Shown: positions 36,270 through 48,521 of the stretch, in pieces
Position numbering within the stretch: position 1 is the first letter of the stretch
How the letters are laid out: the number at the start of each line of letters is the position of its first letter
Origin: Spirodela intermedia
Taxonomy: Eukaryota; Streptophyta; Magnoliopsida; Alismatales; Araceae
Reading direction: 5' to 3'
Assembly (NCBI GenBank): GCA_902729315.2
Contig: LR746266.1
Location: 873,001-937,000 of the forward strand
DNA: 64,000 nt
Notes under the pieces: generated by a model
The model's input: the letters and a program-made list of their open reading frames with translations, nothing else
The model's database searches: none
What the model was told of the DNA's origin: nothing
Made by a program: the position numbers and the translations under genes

Positions 36270-39200
36270 CTACTTGAAGTATACGGATACCAGAGGGATG
36301 TCGATGTCGTTGTCCTCGTCATCCTCGCAGGCCACCACGACGTCCAGGTGACGCCGGTAGGAGGGCACTTCCAACTTGGCCACCTCCTTGGCCACGTCGA
36401 CCACCTTCTTGTCCAGCCTGTCCTTGTGCCGGGGAAACATGCTGTTGTAGAGCAGGGAGGTCCCGCAGGAGATGCTGTAGGCGTTGAGCCCCTTGTCCTT
36501 GAGCCACCTCAGCAGCTCCCTCAGCGTGAGGTCCCCGTGGACGGCCCACCGGTCCCACACCGTCCACGCCATGTCCAGATGCTTGATCACCTTCGGCGGG
36601 ACGGGCTCCGACATGGTCAGCATCGGCAGCGCCAGGTTGGCAAATGTGTTGCGGTAGTCCTCCACCTTGTGCCCACCGGCCAGGACCTTGTAGAGCTCGA
36701 GGCAGACCAGGCCGGTGGCCATGGCGGTGGAGGTCGCTATGGCCGGGATGATCCTCCCGGCGATGAACTTGGCCTTCAGTTTGTCCACCTCTGGGATACC
36801 GTAGTTCCTCGCCCGCATGTTGGCCAGCCCCGATATCAAATCCATGTGGTAGTTTGTGTCGTCGTCCTGGACAAGAACTCAAATTGAGAAAAAATACACC
36901 TGGAGTTGATGAATTGATCAGGTCCTAGTTTTGACTTTTCTGATCTGAACCTAGAAAACTCAAGCATATATGGTTTTTTAGACTAGAGGAAGGGATCCGC
37001 AAAAAAAAAAAAAATCAATTCGGGTTGGAGTCACCTCAGATGATCAGGAAGCGAAATTAATATTTAATCATATAATCAATGATTCGAACATAAGCAGCTG
37101 AATGAGGTTGACTTTTTCTAACCTTCTCGAACTGAATAGGGTTCATTCGGAACCGGGGAGGGAGCCTCTTAGAACACTCCTCAAGCTTTGCAATCAGGTC
37201 ACTGATGACGGCGCCGTCGTCGACCGAGGTCGCGGACAGGCTGGTGGCCTTCTCGTCCGTCACAATCTTCACTCCTTTCCTGGGCTCGAAATCCGGGACG
37301 AGCACCCTGTCAACGGCATCTGCGAATTCGCCGGGGCTATTGGCCCACTTGGGCACGGAGATCCTGAAGTTCTCGGCTTTCAAGATGGAGGCGGCTAGCA
37401 CAAGATGGAGATGGGAAGGATCACTCGACGTGTATTGCAGAGGCCTCGGGAAGCGTTTTGGGGCGGACCAGAATGGTGCACCAGTACTCGTGGCAGAATC
37501 CTCGGGGAAAGTAAACGTCAACTGCTTCACCCGGTTGGAGAAATAATCTTCGAATCTGGTGTTTAAGATCATAAGAAGTAGAGAGAAACATGAGCATCAC
37601 GAAACATGAGGCTGAATTGAGATCCAAGATGGCATTGGAAGAGTATAAGATGTGCATCATCTGTAAATTTCTCAGAATCAGAGCAATCTGGATCAGATGC
37701 AACCGATTTCTTTGTGTTATGCAAGAGAAATATTCTCACTAGTCATATAATGACTCAGAAATCCGGAATTCTCACACATTGCAGAAAATTATGGAATCAA
37801 TAAGGAAACATCACTGGACCAGACCACAAGGATGTCCCTAAGTGGCATTAGCGATTCAAGTTTTGCAATTTTTCGGTACGCGGATAAGCCCAATCCATCA
37901 GATTATCCAAAATCTTCCAGCCTCAATCGAGTGTGTCAAGTCTTTTCAGATGTACGGGCCAGTTGTTGCTCTTGCAGCAAGACCCTTGTTTTCCTTCTGG
38001 TTTTTTTACCACACAGGGGAGCCCTCCCACAGTATTAAAACCCGTAATAATTATTAATCCAAGGTATGCATGCAATGAGAAATATTTTTTTATGCATTTA
38101 AATATAATAAAAAAAAAAAAAAAAAGATCAGGGAGTTCCATCCAGCTTACTTCAGTCGCGCCCAAGTGATGCAGTCTTGAAATGTTTCACACCTGCCCAC
38201 ATCCAAGCACTCAACTACACGCTCCAGGAGATCTCTAGCCTGAGCATCGCCTGCAGTCTTCATGGAAGAAGTATACTCAGCAGGGTTTGATAAGAAATTA
38301 TTGACTTCAGTGGGCATCTTCTCCAGCATCCCCTCAAACTCGGAGCGGGCCCACGTCAAACAGTGATCGATGTTGTGAGGGAAGGAGTGGACAGTGCACA
38401 TCGGCGCCTGCTTCTCGGGGGGATCCCTCGAGGCTCCATAATTCTCCGTCAGATGAGGTATGACCATCTGGGTGTTGCACAGAGCACCCAGCGTCCCAGA
38501 TTCTAACAAGGGTTTCTGAAAATAGACACATCTTTGGTCAACGTACATTCTGGCATTTATGTTGTCGAGTGCATTGATGACGACGTCCAGGCCCTCCCAA
38601 AATGAATCGTCGAATACATTTTCCGTCTCAGGGCTCGCTCTGTTCTGAAGAGCTTCAATGTGGAGACTGGGGTTTATCGTACTTGCAACAGAAGCCGCAA
38701 CAGTTGACTTTGCCTGTCCAATATTCCAGTCACGGAAGAGGAACTGACGGCTAAGGTTACTCTTCTCAATCACATCATCATCTGTGATTACTAGCTTCCC
38801 ACGACGACTGCAGGAAACTCCCATCAAGGCCAGATTCTTCAGAAACTCGCATCCAAGGGCACCGGAGCCCACAATAAACACTTTTGCTTCTTCTAACTGT
38901 CTCTGTAGTTTGGATCCAAATACAGAGATCTGTGCATCATAGCGGCTGTTTGCCGGCAACAGATCACTGGCTTCCAGAACCTCAGTGGGAAGAGATTCGA
39001 CAGAATCAAAGTAAAAGAACTGGACAAATGTTTGGAACACTTGTTAGAAAGATTATAGTAAATGAAAGGTCAAAAATAAATCAGGACAATACAAAAATTC
39101 AAAACTCAAACAAAAGCTGAAGTATTTCACCTGAAAGAGAGGATGGAACTTCCCGGAGCAGGCTTTGACAACTTCCTGTCCGACAATACCCCCAAAGATC

Positions 39201-41989
39201 GCCGCCATAGGGTTCAATGTTGCCCTCGAACCACTTGCAAAATGGCGTAAAATTTTTTCATTTATCTCTTCCAGCCGACCCTCACCCATGCTTTCATTGA
39301 TACTTGTAGCAAGTGCAATTAATTCCCGAGCATCATCCTCAGAGCCAGTGGCAGGGAAACGTCCAAAATCATTTCTGAACTTATCCAAGGCTTGGAAAGC
39401 CACATGCAATAATTGCGGGTGGTCAACCTTGGAGAAATCGCTCAAGAGGAAATCACCAGGGTCTCTCAAGGCATCGCTTAAAGGTTTGAATTTCAAGAGC
39501 TTGGGTTGCTTCACCTGTGTAGCAATGCCACCTCTCAAATACGGACCAAAATTAGTTGCGTCCTCCTCGAGACAAAATGAGTACGGCCTAGCATTTTTAA
39601 CTTTTCTTGGCTTTCCATCATTAAGTTCTGTCATACCCTTAACTTCCGAGAACACAACCAAATCCCCATCCTGAAACTCAAGTCGTTCATCATCAACGCA
39701 GGACACAAGTGCAGGATTATCATTGCTGATGGATGCAATAATTGCCGTATGTGGATCCTTCCCATCAACATCGGTGACAGTAAATGCCGGTCCAAAATCA
39801 CAGAAGATATTTCCAAAAAGGCCTCGGATCTCAGATTTGATGAAGGAAATAGGAGGTTGGTGGTTGTAACAATAATTATCAAATTCAATTGCTTTCTCCA
39901 GACTGATATCTGTGAAAACTACTGCCTGCACAACAAAATAAACACAATGTACACATTTGAAAGAGTAACAACCTCCAAAATAGGAAAACGTGACTATTTG
40001 TGAATCAGGTAAACAAAAAGATATGAAAAATTAATCATCGATCGGAGATCAAATAAACTGTTTACATAAACGAGAAGACCAATGTGGTCACGCACACGAT
40101 GCATGAAGGCAACATGAAGTACATGAATGCCAGTAAGTACCTAGATCATGTTACTAGGGGAACAACATTAAATGGGATACAAAAAAAAACATGACGAGGA
40201 AAGAAAAGACAAAAAAACAGCACTGCAGTTAATCGTGTGTGAAAAAAAACAGACAGTAAGAATGGTGGAATGAGCATGATAAAAATACGATTATGATATA
40301 ATCAAGTGAAGGTAGAGGGCAAAAGCAAGATTATATCTTCTATTCTAAATGAGATATGGGAAACATAGAGACAGAAAAACGGGACTCGTTTCGAATAGAA
40401 AGTATGTGGTGAAGCAGATATCAGAGCCAACCATTTACTGAAGAGGTCAGGAAGTTTGATATTTATTCCTCATAAATAGTCCGCCAAGAAGTCCACAGAA
40501 ATAAACAAGCGTATATATCTTCCCCCAAGAGAGGAGAAAAGTAGCAGGAAAGACATTAAAAAAAACAAATTCATATATATGATCTGCGATGAAATCAGCC
40601 CATAATTCAGCACAATGCACAAATTATCTTCAACAGCACCACCCCCTTCCCACTGCAAAAATCTTGGCAGAAGGCATTAAGATAATTAGGTGGAAGAGAT
40701 CAGTGATGACTAATCACCACACATTCATACTAAAGTGATAGGGAAAAAAACCAAGTCAAAGTCAAATTTTGGTCAAATTAAAACTTGAAATGAATTGGAG
40801 ATAGAAGAATGAACACATGAGCATCACAACGACGAAAGGAAGAAAAAAAATGTATTTTCATGTAGCCACGCGTAACACGACAAGAAGAGAAAAACACAGG
40901 CTATAAAAGAGACTAACCTGGAAATCAGAAAGATGTTCTTTAGTGAATTCTTCGGTTAGGGTATTAATCGTCACCGCATTGTTGAGTTCTTGAAGCTTCT
41001 GGACACAAGCTAGAGCCCTATTTTTACCAACATCATCCTCTGACAGGAAAAAGTTACTAGATAAGTCCCACAAGTCCACTGTCTCTTCATCATGTAACGT
41101 GACAGATTTGACACCAGCGAGAACGAGATTCTTGGCTGAAAAAATAAAGGACCCGAGTTAATTCACATTAAATAATTAACTTTGAAGCAGGTAGGGGAAA
41201 ACACAAAAGATGGCTTTGGCATAACAGAGAGAAATATTCTATCATTCCTCATTAAAGACAAGAAATATGCTGTCAGCTTCTCAATTTTTCACATGGGATG
41301 AGAATTACACAAGGAGATGGATGTTTTAAGAATTCGCAAAAACAAAATAAGAAACGGTCTCTCCAACGCTCTTCTGCTGCTACAAGCATACCAGAATAAC
41401 CATGAAAAAAAACTACATTTATACACGATAATTCGGTCATTGGCATCTAATTAAAACGATATTTCTAGATTGCTCCTGACTAGGAGCTACAAATGAAGAG
41501 CATCTTATTAAATCTTTCCCGTATGTACGACCGAATGAAATGAAAAATATGATATGCCTGAGACATCCAAAAAAGATTCAATTATTTAATAAATGCTCCA
41601 TCCTCGTCAGAACTCGAAGCAACCCAGATCGTGTGCAGACTATCAAAAAAGCAAACGTCTACTGTTGGTGGAAGGATACAAGGAATCAAGAATTTACCTA
41701 TCTCGGCACCAAGACCTTTGATCCCAGAAATGAGAACGTTGGATGCAAAGAGACGGCGCATCGTCTCTCTCCCATACACAGCCAACTGACGGCTATGAAG
41801 GTCCTCGTCGATCTCCGGGGGATTGTTGCCGTTGGCTTCGCAGTCCATGGCGCTCGGTGGGTGATGGTTATTATCCACTCCCTCCGATGCGGAAGAGATC
41901 AAGCAGTCAGTCCTATGCTTCTTCAAAAAGCTGTCCCCTGCAACCACGCCTGCTACCTCTTCTCCAGCAGCTCTCTTTCTAGGAAGCAT
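36270..41989 (-). CDS. UBA1: Ubiquitin-activating enzyme E1
   Basis: E1 adenylates ubiquitin with ATP, takes it as a thioester on its catalytic Cys and passes it to E2 enzymes, so it stands at the top of the ubiquitin pathway. Six coding exons on the minus strand, in order: 41989-41698, 41135-40918, 39925-39131, 39019-38151, 37555-37123 and 36866-36270. They encode 1067 residues, against 1080 in Arabidopsis UBA1. Visible parts are the first adenylation half ([19 protein letters not shown]), the second with the ATP-binding loop [19 protein letters not shown], the catalytic Cys region [15 protein letters not shown] (Cys codon 38396-38398), and the C-terminal ubiquitin-fold domain ending [12 protein letters not shown]. 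All exon joins keep the frame, and every landmark residue is intact. Start chosen at MLPRKRAAG, which matches the family start. Confidence 0.96.
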
Positions 41990-43812
41990 ATAGAGCAGTA
42001 CGCTGTTCAAAACCCGCCAACACCCCATCCCACAGATCAGAACCAAGAAGGCAACCACAAAGATTGCACCCAACAGCCGATCGCAATCTCCGGCGCAAGC
42101 ACTCAGGAGAATGCCCACAACAATCGGCACAAAGAAACCAAGTCCAAGATACAAACCTAATTTTACCGACATCGCAGAAACACGGAAGAAAGGGATCGAG
42201 GAACGTACAGATACGCGGCAAAGAATCGGGTGACGACGCCAAACGCAGGATCGACGGCTTTCCTTTACCTTCTTTTACCTCTTCCCCTCCTGTGTCTATT
42301 CCTTCCTGCTTCCACTCCTGTGCTCTCCCTATCTCCCTCCCTGACACCTTCCCTTCTTTTATACGCGCACCTCTCCCCTTTTCCTGTCCCTTTTTATTAG
42401 GGTTTTGGGCAAGCATCTGCACCGAGATCGATGGGGTGAGGCCATAATCGGGGTATTTTCGTAAACCCCCAGCTCTCTCTCCCTCTCTATCTCCAGCGGC
42501 CGCCCCCCTTCTTCCTGCAAACCAGAGAGAGAGAGACAGCAGACAGATATGAAGAGAGAGATAGAGAGAGACTAGAGAGAGATAGAGAGATAGAGGAGCA
42601 GTCTGGTGCAGAAGAAGATCTTCGGAAGTATTTATACCCCAACAAAAATCCAATCCACCTGTCCCTGGGCTATTTATGTCATATCACGTATCCTTTCGGA
42701 TCTTCCAAGGTGGATATCCGGGTTTCCGGACCCACCCGTGACTCCACCGTGGCACATCCCCGCTATCGGTTCATGGGCCGGGGCAACCCATCTCACATAC
42801 CCATTATGGGCCCAATATCAAAATAATGGGCCGGCCCAGTTATGTCAGATTGAGAAAGAGAGTATTATTAAAATAATATTAATATATTCTGTTAATTTTA
42901 ATATTTTTGTCTCCAACATTCGGAAACTATTATTCATATTATATTTCTTATTATTTAAGGGTGCTAATAATAATAATACCTGATGAGATCGTTTTCCCCG
43001 AGGAAGGCATGTTCTTGGGCCTGTTCACAGAAAATCAGATGTACGGACGGGGGACGTAGCATGCAGTTTCGCACCGGCCCATATTAACATATACATTGGC
43101 CCAGATAAATAAAATTAATAAATAATCTCAATATTCGTTGGATTATAACCATTAAATACCCATTGAAATATGATATTTATTATTGTAGAAATATTGAGGT
43201 AAGGTATTACAGGGATGTCCTGAAGGAGGTTATCTCTAATAATCGAAGTTTTGATAGATTTTTTTATTAATTTCTCAATTTTCAGGGGTTATCTCGAAAT
43301 TAGTTACTTAAAAAGCTTGCATCTTTTTTTCTCCACATCTAATCTTCTACGGATGAGGATGGAAAATGCGTTGACCACCTTTAGATTTTCTAATTTGCAT
43401 AAGAGCCCTTTATATATCGGAATTTTCATCCAGAGGACAAGAAGTGGAATGCAGGGCTGTTTGGATAAGGGCACTTGCGTGAAATAAGGGTTTAATAGGG
43501 GTGTATGTAGAAATTCTCCCCCCTCGACTTCTACAGGTTTCGACCCACTGCGTTTATCAGGATTGAATCATGCAGGAGGAGAGAAGCTCGAGAGTTCGAG
43601 AATGGAGAGGTGGTACAGCCGATCTCGAAGTTACAGAGAGCCTTCCCGAAGAGGAAGACGCCGAAATGTGAAGGATGTGAACCCTGTGAAGGCATCTTTT
43701 CTTCGTCTCCCACGGTTTTAGGGTTTCCAGGGCCTTTAAAAGGGCATCCTTCCCTCCTCCGGCGGGGCTCACCGGCTGCTTCTACGCAGTCACAGGAGAG
43801 GAGAGGAGAGGA
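41990..43812. promoter_or_regulatory. Divergent promoter region of the E1 and PNGase A genes
   Basis: About 1.8 kb between head-to-head genes. It holds the E1 leader, GA/CT runs (42460-42600), and TGGGCC/GGCCCA elements near 42775, 42806, 42827, 42994, 43075 and 43099, typical of housekeeping promoters. The side next to the PNGase A gene has a TTTATATATC near 43410 and a CCTTTAAAAGG near 43735. No further gene is seen. Confidence 0.5.
42357..42363 (-). promoter_or_regulatory. TATA box of the E1 gene
   Basis: Minus strand reads GCGTATAAAAGAAG, predicting transcription from about 42330 and a leader of roughly 340 bases. Within the leader a donor-like CGGTAAAATT (about 42167) and acceptor-like TTGAACAG (about 42005) suggest a 5' UTR intron. 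Confidence 0.55.
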
Positions 43813-45837
43813 ATGAAAACCACCATGCGCTTCTCCCAGGTCCTTCCTCTGGTTTTCTTCCTGCTGTGCATCGGCGGCAGCTTCTTCTACCGAGCTGCGG
43901 CCTCTGAGGGATACCGCCTCCGGCGGGTTTCCCTGCCGGATCCCGAAGGAGAGGAAGAAGACGAGGGCGTGGAGTGCGTGGACCCTACGCCGCCTCAGGC
44001 CTCGCCAGCGGGCAGCCAGAGCCCTTCCTGCTCCGCCCTACTCCTCCAGTACGAGTTCGGCCACACCGTCGGCTTCCCGCCGGTGGCCGTCAACTATACC
44101 CCGCCGGAGAACTGTCGGTGGAACCGCGCCGTGCTCGAGTTCTCCGCCTCCTGCGCCGGCGAGCAGAGCGACCGCATCGCCGCCGTGTGGCTCGATGGCG
44201 TGGAGATCCTCCGCACCAGCACCGCCAGGCCCAGCCAGGCCCCGCTCTTCTGGAAGGTCCGCAAGGACGTGACCCACTTCTCTTCTCTCCTCGTCCCGTT
44301 GACCGAGCAGCGGGGGCGGCGCAAGCCGGGGGCCTCCCCTCGGGTGCTCTACGTCATGCTCGAGAACTCCATCAACAACGTCTACAAGGGGGTCTACAGC
44401 GTCAATGTGAGCATTGACTTCTACGGCCGCGCGGTCAACGTCCCCGGGAGACGTAACATGAAGGAGCTGAACCTGGTACCAGAGGCCCTGGAGGCCAACG
44501 GGAAACTAACCTCCATCTTGGCCTCCGTCACCGACGAGGAAGATTCAGAGGAAGACGGGTTCGTCCCCGTGGAGCCACACTACGGCGGCGATGGCGAGGG
44601 GTCGTCGGAGCTGCCGGTGGCGGATTCTTATCCAGCTTTCGTGACGGAGCAGAAAAAGCTGAAGAACCTGCTGGGGAGGCCGGCGGACATGGTGATCCCG
44701 GTCTCCAACACCAAGATCGGCGATCAGAGCGGCTTCTGGTTCCGCATCGACAAAGAATCAGACATTCGTGGGATCCGCCGCAGGATCCCCAGGAACGCCT
44801 ACAAGGCGGTCCTGGAGGTCTGCGTCTCCTTCCACGGCGACGATGAGTTCTGGTACACGAACCCTCCGGATTCCTACAATCTGGAGAACAACCTCCCGTC
44901 GAGGAGGGGAAACTGGGCGTTCCGGGAGCTCGTCGTCACCGTCGACGGGCTCTACGTCGGCTCAGTGCTGCCGTTTCCGGTGGTCTTCCCCGGCGGAATC
45001 AACCCCCTGATGTGGACGCCGGTGGTGGCGATCAGGGCCTTTGACCTCCCCACCTACGACCTCGATCTGACCCCCTTCCTCGGCAACCTGCTCAACGGAA
45101 GACCCCACGCCTTCAACTTCCAGGTGGACTACGCCCTCCCCTTCTGGCTCGTCAACGCCAACCTGCACCTGTGGCTGGACGCACGGCAGCGCACCGTGCC
45201 GGCGCTACTGGTGAAGCACCACGGGCCGCCGACCTTCCTCTCCCGCAACGCCAACAACAAATTCCTTGAGGGGCACTTCCAGCTGGAGGCGGCGCGGCAG
45301 GCGAGGTTCGAGGGCTGGGCGAGGTCTTCACTTGGGAACTTCACCACCCTCATCGACACACACTTCAAGTACAAGAGCTCGGTGGAGTACAAGTTGCAGG
45401 GGGTCCTCAAGGACGCCTACTCGCAGACCAAGTACACTGCTGACGTGAGGATCACGGAGCGGCCCAACAGGTTCCTCGCTCGGGTGATCAACGAGGCCAA
45501 GTACCCGGTGAGAATGATCAGCTCCACCGACGGAATCGGGGACCGGATGCTCGCCAAGACCAACCTCTCCCACATCCTCTACGAGTTCACGGACATCACC
45601 CTGAACCAGATGCGGTCCCAGATCGCCATCACCGATATGCAGATCGCCGGCGGGGTGCTGCAGGCGGTGGACGACGTCTTGGCCGGCGCCGCCAGCACGC
45701 TGCAGACGTACCAGCGGCGGGACAACGGGCGCTGCCACACCAGGAAGGTTACCGCGCTGAACGGTGGCATCACCGGTGACCAGACGACTACCGACTGCAA
45801 CATGGTAAGGGCCCCGACGCCGCTTCTCGCCATATGA
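43813..45837 (+). CDS. Peptide-N4-(N-acetyl-beta-glucosaminyl)asparagine amidase A-like protein
   Basis: Intronless frame for 674 residues. The plant PNGase A family cleaves N-glycans, including those with core alpha-1,3-fucose, from Asn of glycopeptides in the secretory pathway or acidic compartments. A signal peptide covers about residues 1-31 (hydrophobic core VLPLVFFLLCIGGSFFY, cleavage near AAAS). The PNGase A domain follows: CSALLLQYEFGHTVGFPP, WNRAVLEFSASCAGEQSDRI, then GVEILRTSTARP, and ELVVTVDGLYVGSVLPFPVV further on. Several N-X-S/T sequons are present. An acidic linker (DEEDSEEDGF) lies near residue 240. GC content is far above the flanking DNA, as in other single-exon genes here. 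Length and composition look complete. Activity is inferred from the family. Confidence 0.9.
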   Translation: MKTTMRFSQVLPLVFFLLCIGGSFFYRAAASEGYRLRRVSLPDPEGEEEDEGVECVDPTPPQASPAGSQSPSCSALLLQYEFGHTVGFPPVAVNYTPPENCRWNRAVLEFSASCAGEQSDRIAAVWLDGVEILRTSTARPSQAPLFWKVRKDVTHFSSLLVPLTEQRGRRKPGASPRVLYVMLENSINNVYKGVYSVNVSIDFYGRAVNVPGRRNMKELNLVPEALEANGKLTSILASVTDEEDSEEDGFVPVEPHYGGDGEGSSELPVADSYPAFVTEQKKLKNLLGRPADMVIPVSNTKIGDQSGFWFRIDKESDIRGIRRRIPRNAYKAVLEVCVSFHGDDEFWYTNPPDSYNLENNLPSRRGNWAFRELVVTVDGLYVGSVLPFPVVFPGGINPLMWTPVVAIRAFDLPTYDLDLTPFLGNLLNGRPHAFNFQVDYALPFWLVNANLHLWLDARQRTVPALLVKHHGPPTFLSRNANNKFLEGHFQLEAARQARFEGWARSSLGNFTTLIDTHFKYKSSVEYKLQGVLKDAYSQTKYTADVRITERPNRFLARVINEAKYPVRMISSTDGIGDRMLAKTNLSHILYEFTDITLNQMRSQIAITDMQIAGGVLQAVDDVLAGAASTLQTYQRRDNGRCHTRKVTALNGGITGDQTTTDCNMVRAPTPLLAI

Positions 45838-46742
45838 GAGATCCCCTGCTAGGAAGGTCCAGCCGCGGTGTAAAGCAAGAAGAGAGAGGAGGAAGAAGAG
45901 GTGGGCGGGCCTGCTCTTCGCGTTCTTCTCTGCGCGGCGTTAGAGAGCTGAATAACGCAGAAGCCGTCGAGCTCCTTTCTGCATCGTTTACTCTTCTAGA
46001 GACTGTAATCCCATTGACTTACCTACGAATAGACTAAAAATAACATCGGTCAACGACCGAGAGGGACTTGCCACATAGGTTCTGCTCATCCGGACACCTT
46101 CAGGGACCGTCTACTCCATAATTTGAAAGATGACGGCTTTCCACAAGTACAAAGATCTACGGGGGGTTCTAAACAATTAACCCCCGAACATTGTTTTTTA
46201 AGAATACATTATAACTATCAATATAAGGTTAAATTATATGGGGGTAAAGAGAGAGAGATGTTGGGGGCCCACTCGGTCAAACTATTTTGGCCTTTTTCGG
46301 GATGGCCCGGCCCAACTGTTCCAGATGACGTGTGATTTCTGTTATCACGTGGGATTTTGTGGTCCCCCTTTCGAGACGGTTCTGGTGGTCCCGCGCCGGG
46401 GAATTAGGTGGAGGGGTGGGCAGAGCCCAGAGTGGGCCACAGACCCAAACCGGCTCGAGCCGGTCGCCTCAATCAATGCCCCGACGGACCGGGCGTCACG
46501 TGGTCCGCGCCAGCGTGGACGGATGCAGGCGGCGGCTCCGGGACCACCGCAAGATCGGCATCCAACGGTGTGGGTGGAAGCGCCGTATCGCCGGCGCCAG
46601 AGGATTCAGAACCGTCCGAGTCGAACAGCTCTGACACGGCGGCATTATATATCTCATGTGGGACCCACCGAGGAGAGGAGGGAAAAAAGGAACAGTAACG
46701 GCGCGGACGTCGGCGCCGGAGACGAAGGCCGGGAGAGGGCAG
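45838..46742. other. Intergenic region between convergent genes
   Basis: About 900 bases between the PNGase A-like and pseudokinase stops. Overlapping open frames at 46238-46774 in different frames reflect GC-rich sequence and match nothing I know. GGCCC elements occur near 46266, 46305 and 46434. Confidence 0.55.
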
Positions 46743-48521
46743 TCACCTGGTCGCCTGAGAGGAGAGAATGGTAAGGATTTCAGAGAATGGAGGTCTCCGG
46801 GAAGGGGAGCTGTTCCAGCACTTGACCATTAACGACCTCAGCACCGGCGGGCAATCTCTGGGTATCTCCGGCCTCAACCCACAGGCGGCGATTCCTACCG
46901 CCGCCTGCACCGGCGAGTAGGAGGAGTAGGCCGCCTCTCCGGTCACCATCTCCCACAGCACCATGCCGAAGCTGTACACGTTGCTCATCCAGGTCTCCAT
47001 CACTGTCTCCGGGTCGCCGGCGATGACCTCCGGGGCCAGCCACTGGTAGCCGGCGGTCTCATAGTCGGCGACCTCTCCGGTGCTCTTGCAGACGGAGACC
47101 ACGCCCATGTTTCCCAAACAGGAGTTCCCCTGCTTGTCCAGGAGGATCCTCTGCGTGTTCAGGTCTCTGAAGCAAACGCCGTGATCGTTGACGAACCTGA
47201 GCCCCTCCGCCACGCCGGCGGCGATCCGCATGAGCTCGCCGGTGGGGATTCTCTTCCGGCGACTCTGCAACAGGTTGTGGACGGAGCCACCGTCCATGGC
47301 CTTCGTCACGAGGCAGAGCCCGTGTGTCTGGTCGACGCAGAGGCCGTGGAGATGGAGGACGTTCGGGTGGCCGCTGCTCATCAGCTCCAGCAGGTCTCGC
47401 CGGAGCTGGACCTCGTAGGCGGTGCCCCTCTCGCAGCCCCTCAGCTTCTTGATCCACACCTTCCTTCCTCTGCAGGTGCCGGTGAAGGAGTTGGGTCCTG
47501 TCCGGTCGGCGATCTCCACCTCCTCCGGGGAGAGCAGCCACCTTCCCATCTCGCTGGCGCCCAATCTGAGGGCCTGCCGTTCGTCGACGGCGACCACGAA
47601 GGAGGAGATTCTCTCCGGCCGTCTCCACTCCCCGCCGCCGCCGGTGAACTCGGAGTCGTCTTCCCTAACGCCGGCGGCTTCCCGGTCCTTGCAGCCGCAG
47701 AGACCGAAGGAGAGCTTGACGGCGCCGCCGCCGCTCCTCGGGGCGGGCTTCTTGACCGCGGAACGCAGCGCCGCCTCGGCCCGGGTCTTGAAGGCCTTGT
47801 CACTGACAGAGTGGACCAGGAGAAGGGCAATGCCGAGGGTGAGCCCCTTCTTCTCGAAGATCTGAACCTTCTTGCAGAGCATGGAGGAGGCGTCGAGGGA
47901 GTCGGCGATGGCCGGCCAGGAGATCGGGGAATGGGAGACGAAGGTGAGCTTGAAGAGGGTCGTCGTCCCCTTCCCCTCGCCGAGGTTCTCCGGCGCCACC
48001 GCCTGGACGTGCACCGCCGGATGGTCCTCCGCCGCCGCCTGCTCGATCAAGCGGGAGTGCAGGAGCACCTCCTTGATGTCGTGCTCCGCCTGCGCGTAGC
48101 TGCCACCGGAGAGAAACCCAGTCGGAAAAACGCATCCAAAATCTTCCATGGTCTCACCTCGGGGATCAGAAATTTACCTGGAAGGGAGGCACTCGTAGTG
48201 GCGGCGGATGTCGGCGATGACCTTCTCGGGGAGCTGGCTGCCGGGGTAGAGCTGGGTGAGATTACGGACGATGCTCCCCCACGAGGCCTTCTCCTTCCCC
48301 ACCGCTTCGAGGTTGAGAGAGCTCTTCAGGGCGGCGATGGCACCGGCGAGGTTGCGGCCCAGTCGGTTCCTCCTCTTCGGGGCGGCGGCGCCGCCGACGC
48401 CGGCGACCGGTTCTGTGGAAGGGTACGCCTCCGAGCGGTCCTGGTTCTTCATGAGGACCTGCTCCACCATGTCCTCGTCTGTACTCGGCCTCCCTGACCA
48501 GCACTCCATGGCCGCCGCCAT
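46743..48521 (-). CDS. Plant protein with C-terminal pseudokinase domain
   Basis: Two exons on the minus strand, 48521-48178 and 48099-46743, encode 566 residues. The N-terminal 300 residues include CWSGRPSTDEDMVEQVLMK, LGRNLAGAIAALKSSLNL, NLTQLYPGSQLPEKVIADIR and an LFGLCGC-like FGLCGCKD; this looks like a conserved plant family whose function I do not know. Residues about 310-560 have a tyrosine-kinase-like (TKL) protein kinase fold: KVWIKK with Lys332, CFRDLNTQR in place of HRDLKxxN (Phe425-Arg426-Asp427, Arg432 for the Mg-binding Asn), and LGNMG in place of DFG (Asn445). YQWLAPEVIAG, NVYSFGMVLWEMVTGE and CWNSSPSRRPPFSEI follow intact. It therefore keeps the fold but lacks two metal-binding residues. 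The first of two Met codons (MAAAM) was taken as the start. Confidence 0.82.

Noticed and set aside
36189-36887. 232-codon plus-strand frame opposite the last E1 exon
   Set aside because: Antisense shadow of a strongly conserved coding exon.
41990-42172. In-frame upstream ATG extending E1 by 61 residues with a membrane-like hydrophobic stretch
   Set aside because: The extra segment starts at a donor-like GGTAAAATT and ends at an acceptor-like GAACAG, as expected of a 5' UTR intron; E1 family proteins start at the MLPRKR-like Met.
47181-48497. 438-codon plus-strand frame opposite the pseudokinase gene
   Set aside because: Antisense frame created by GC-rich codon use; the minus-strand frame has the conserved kinase motifs and valid splicing.
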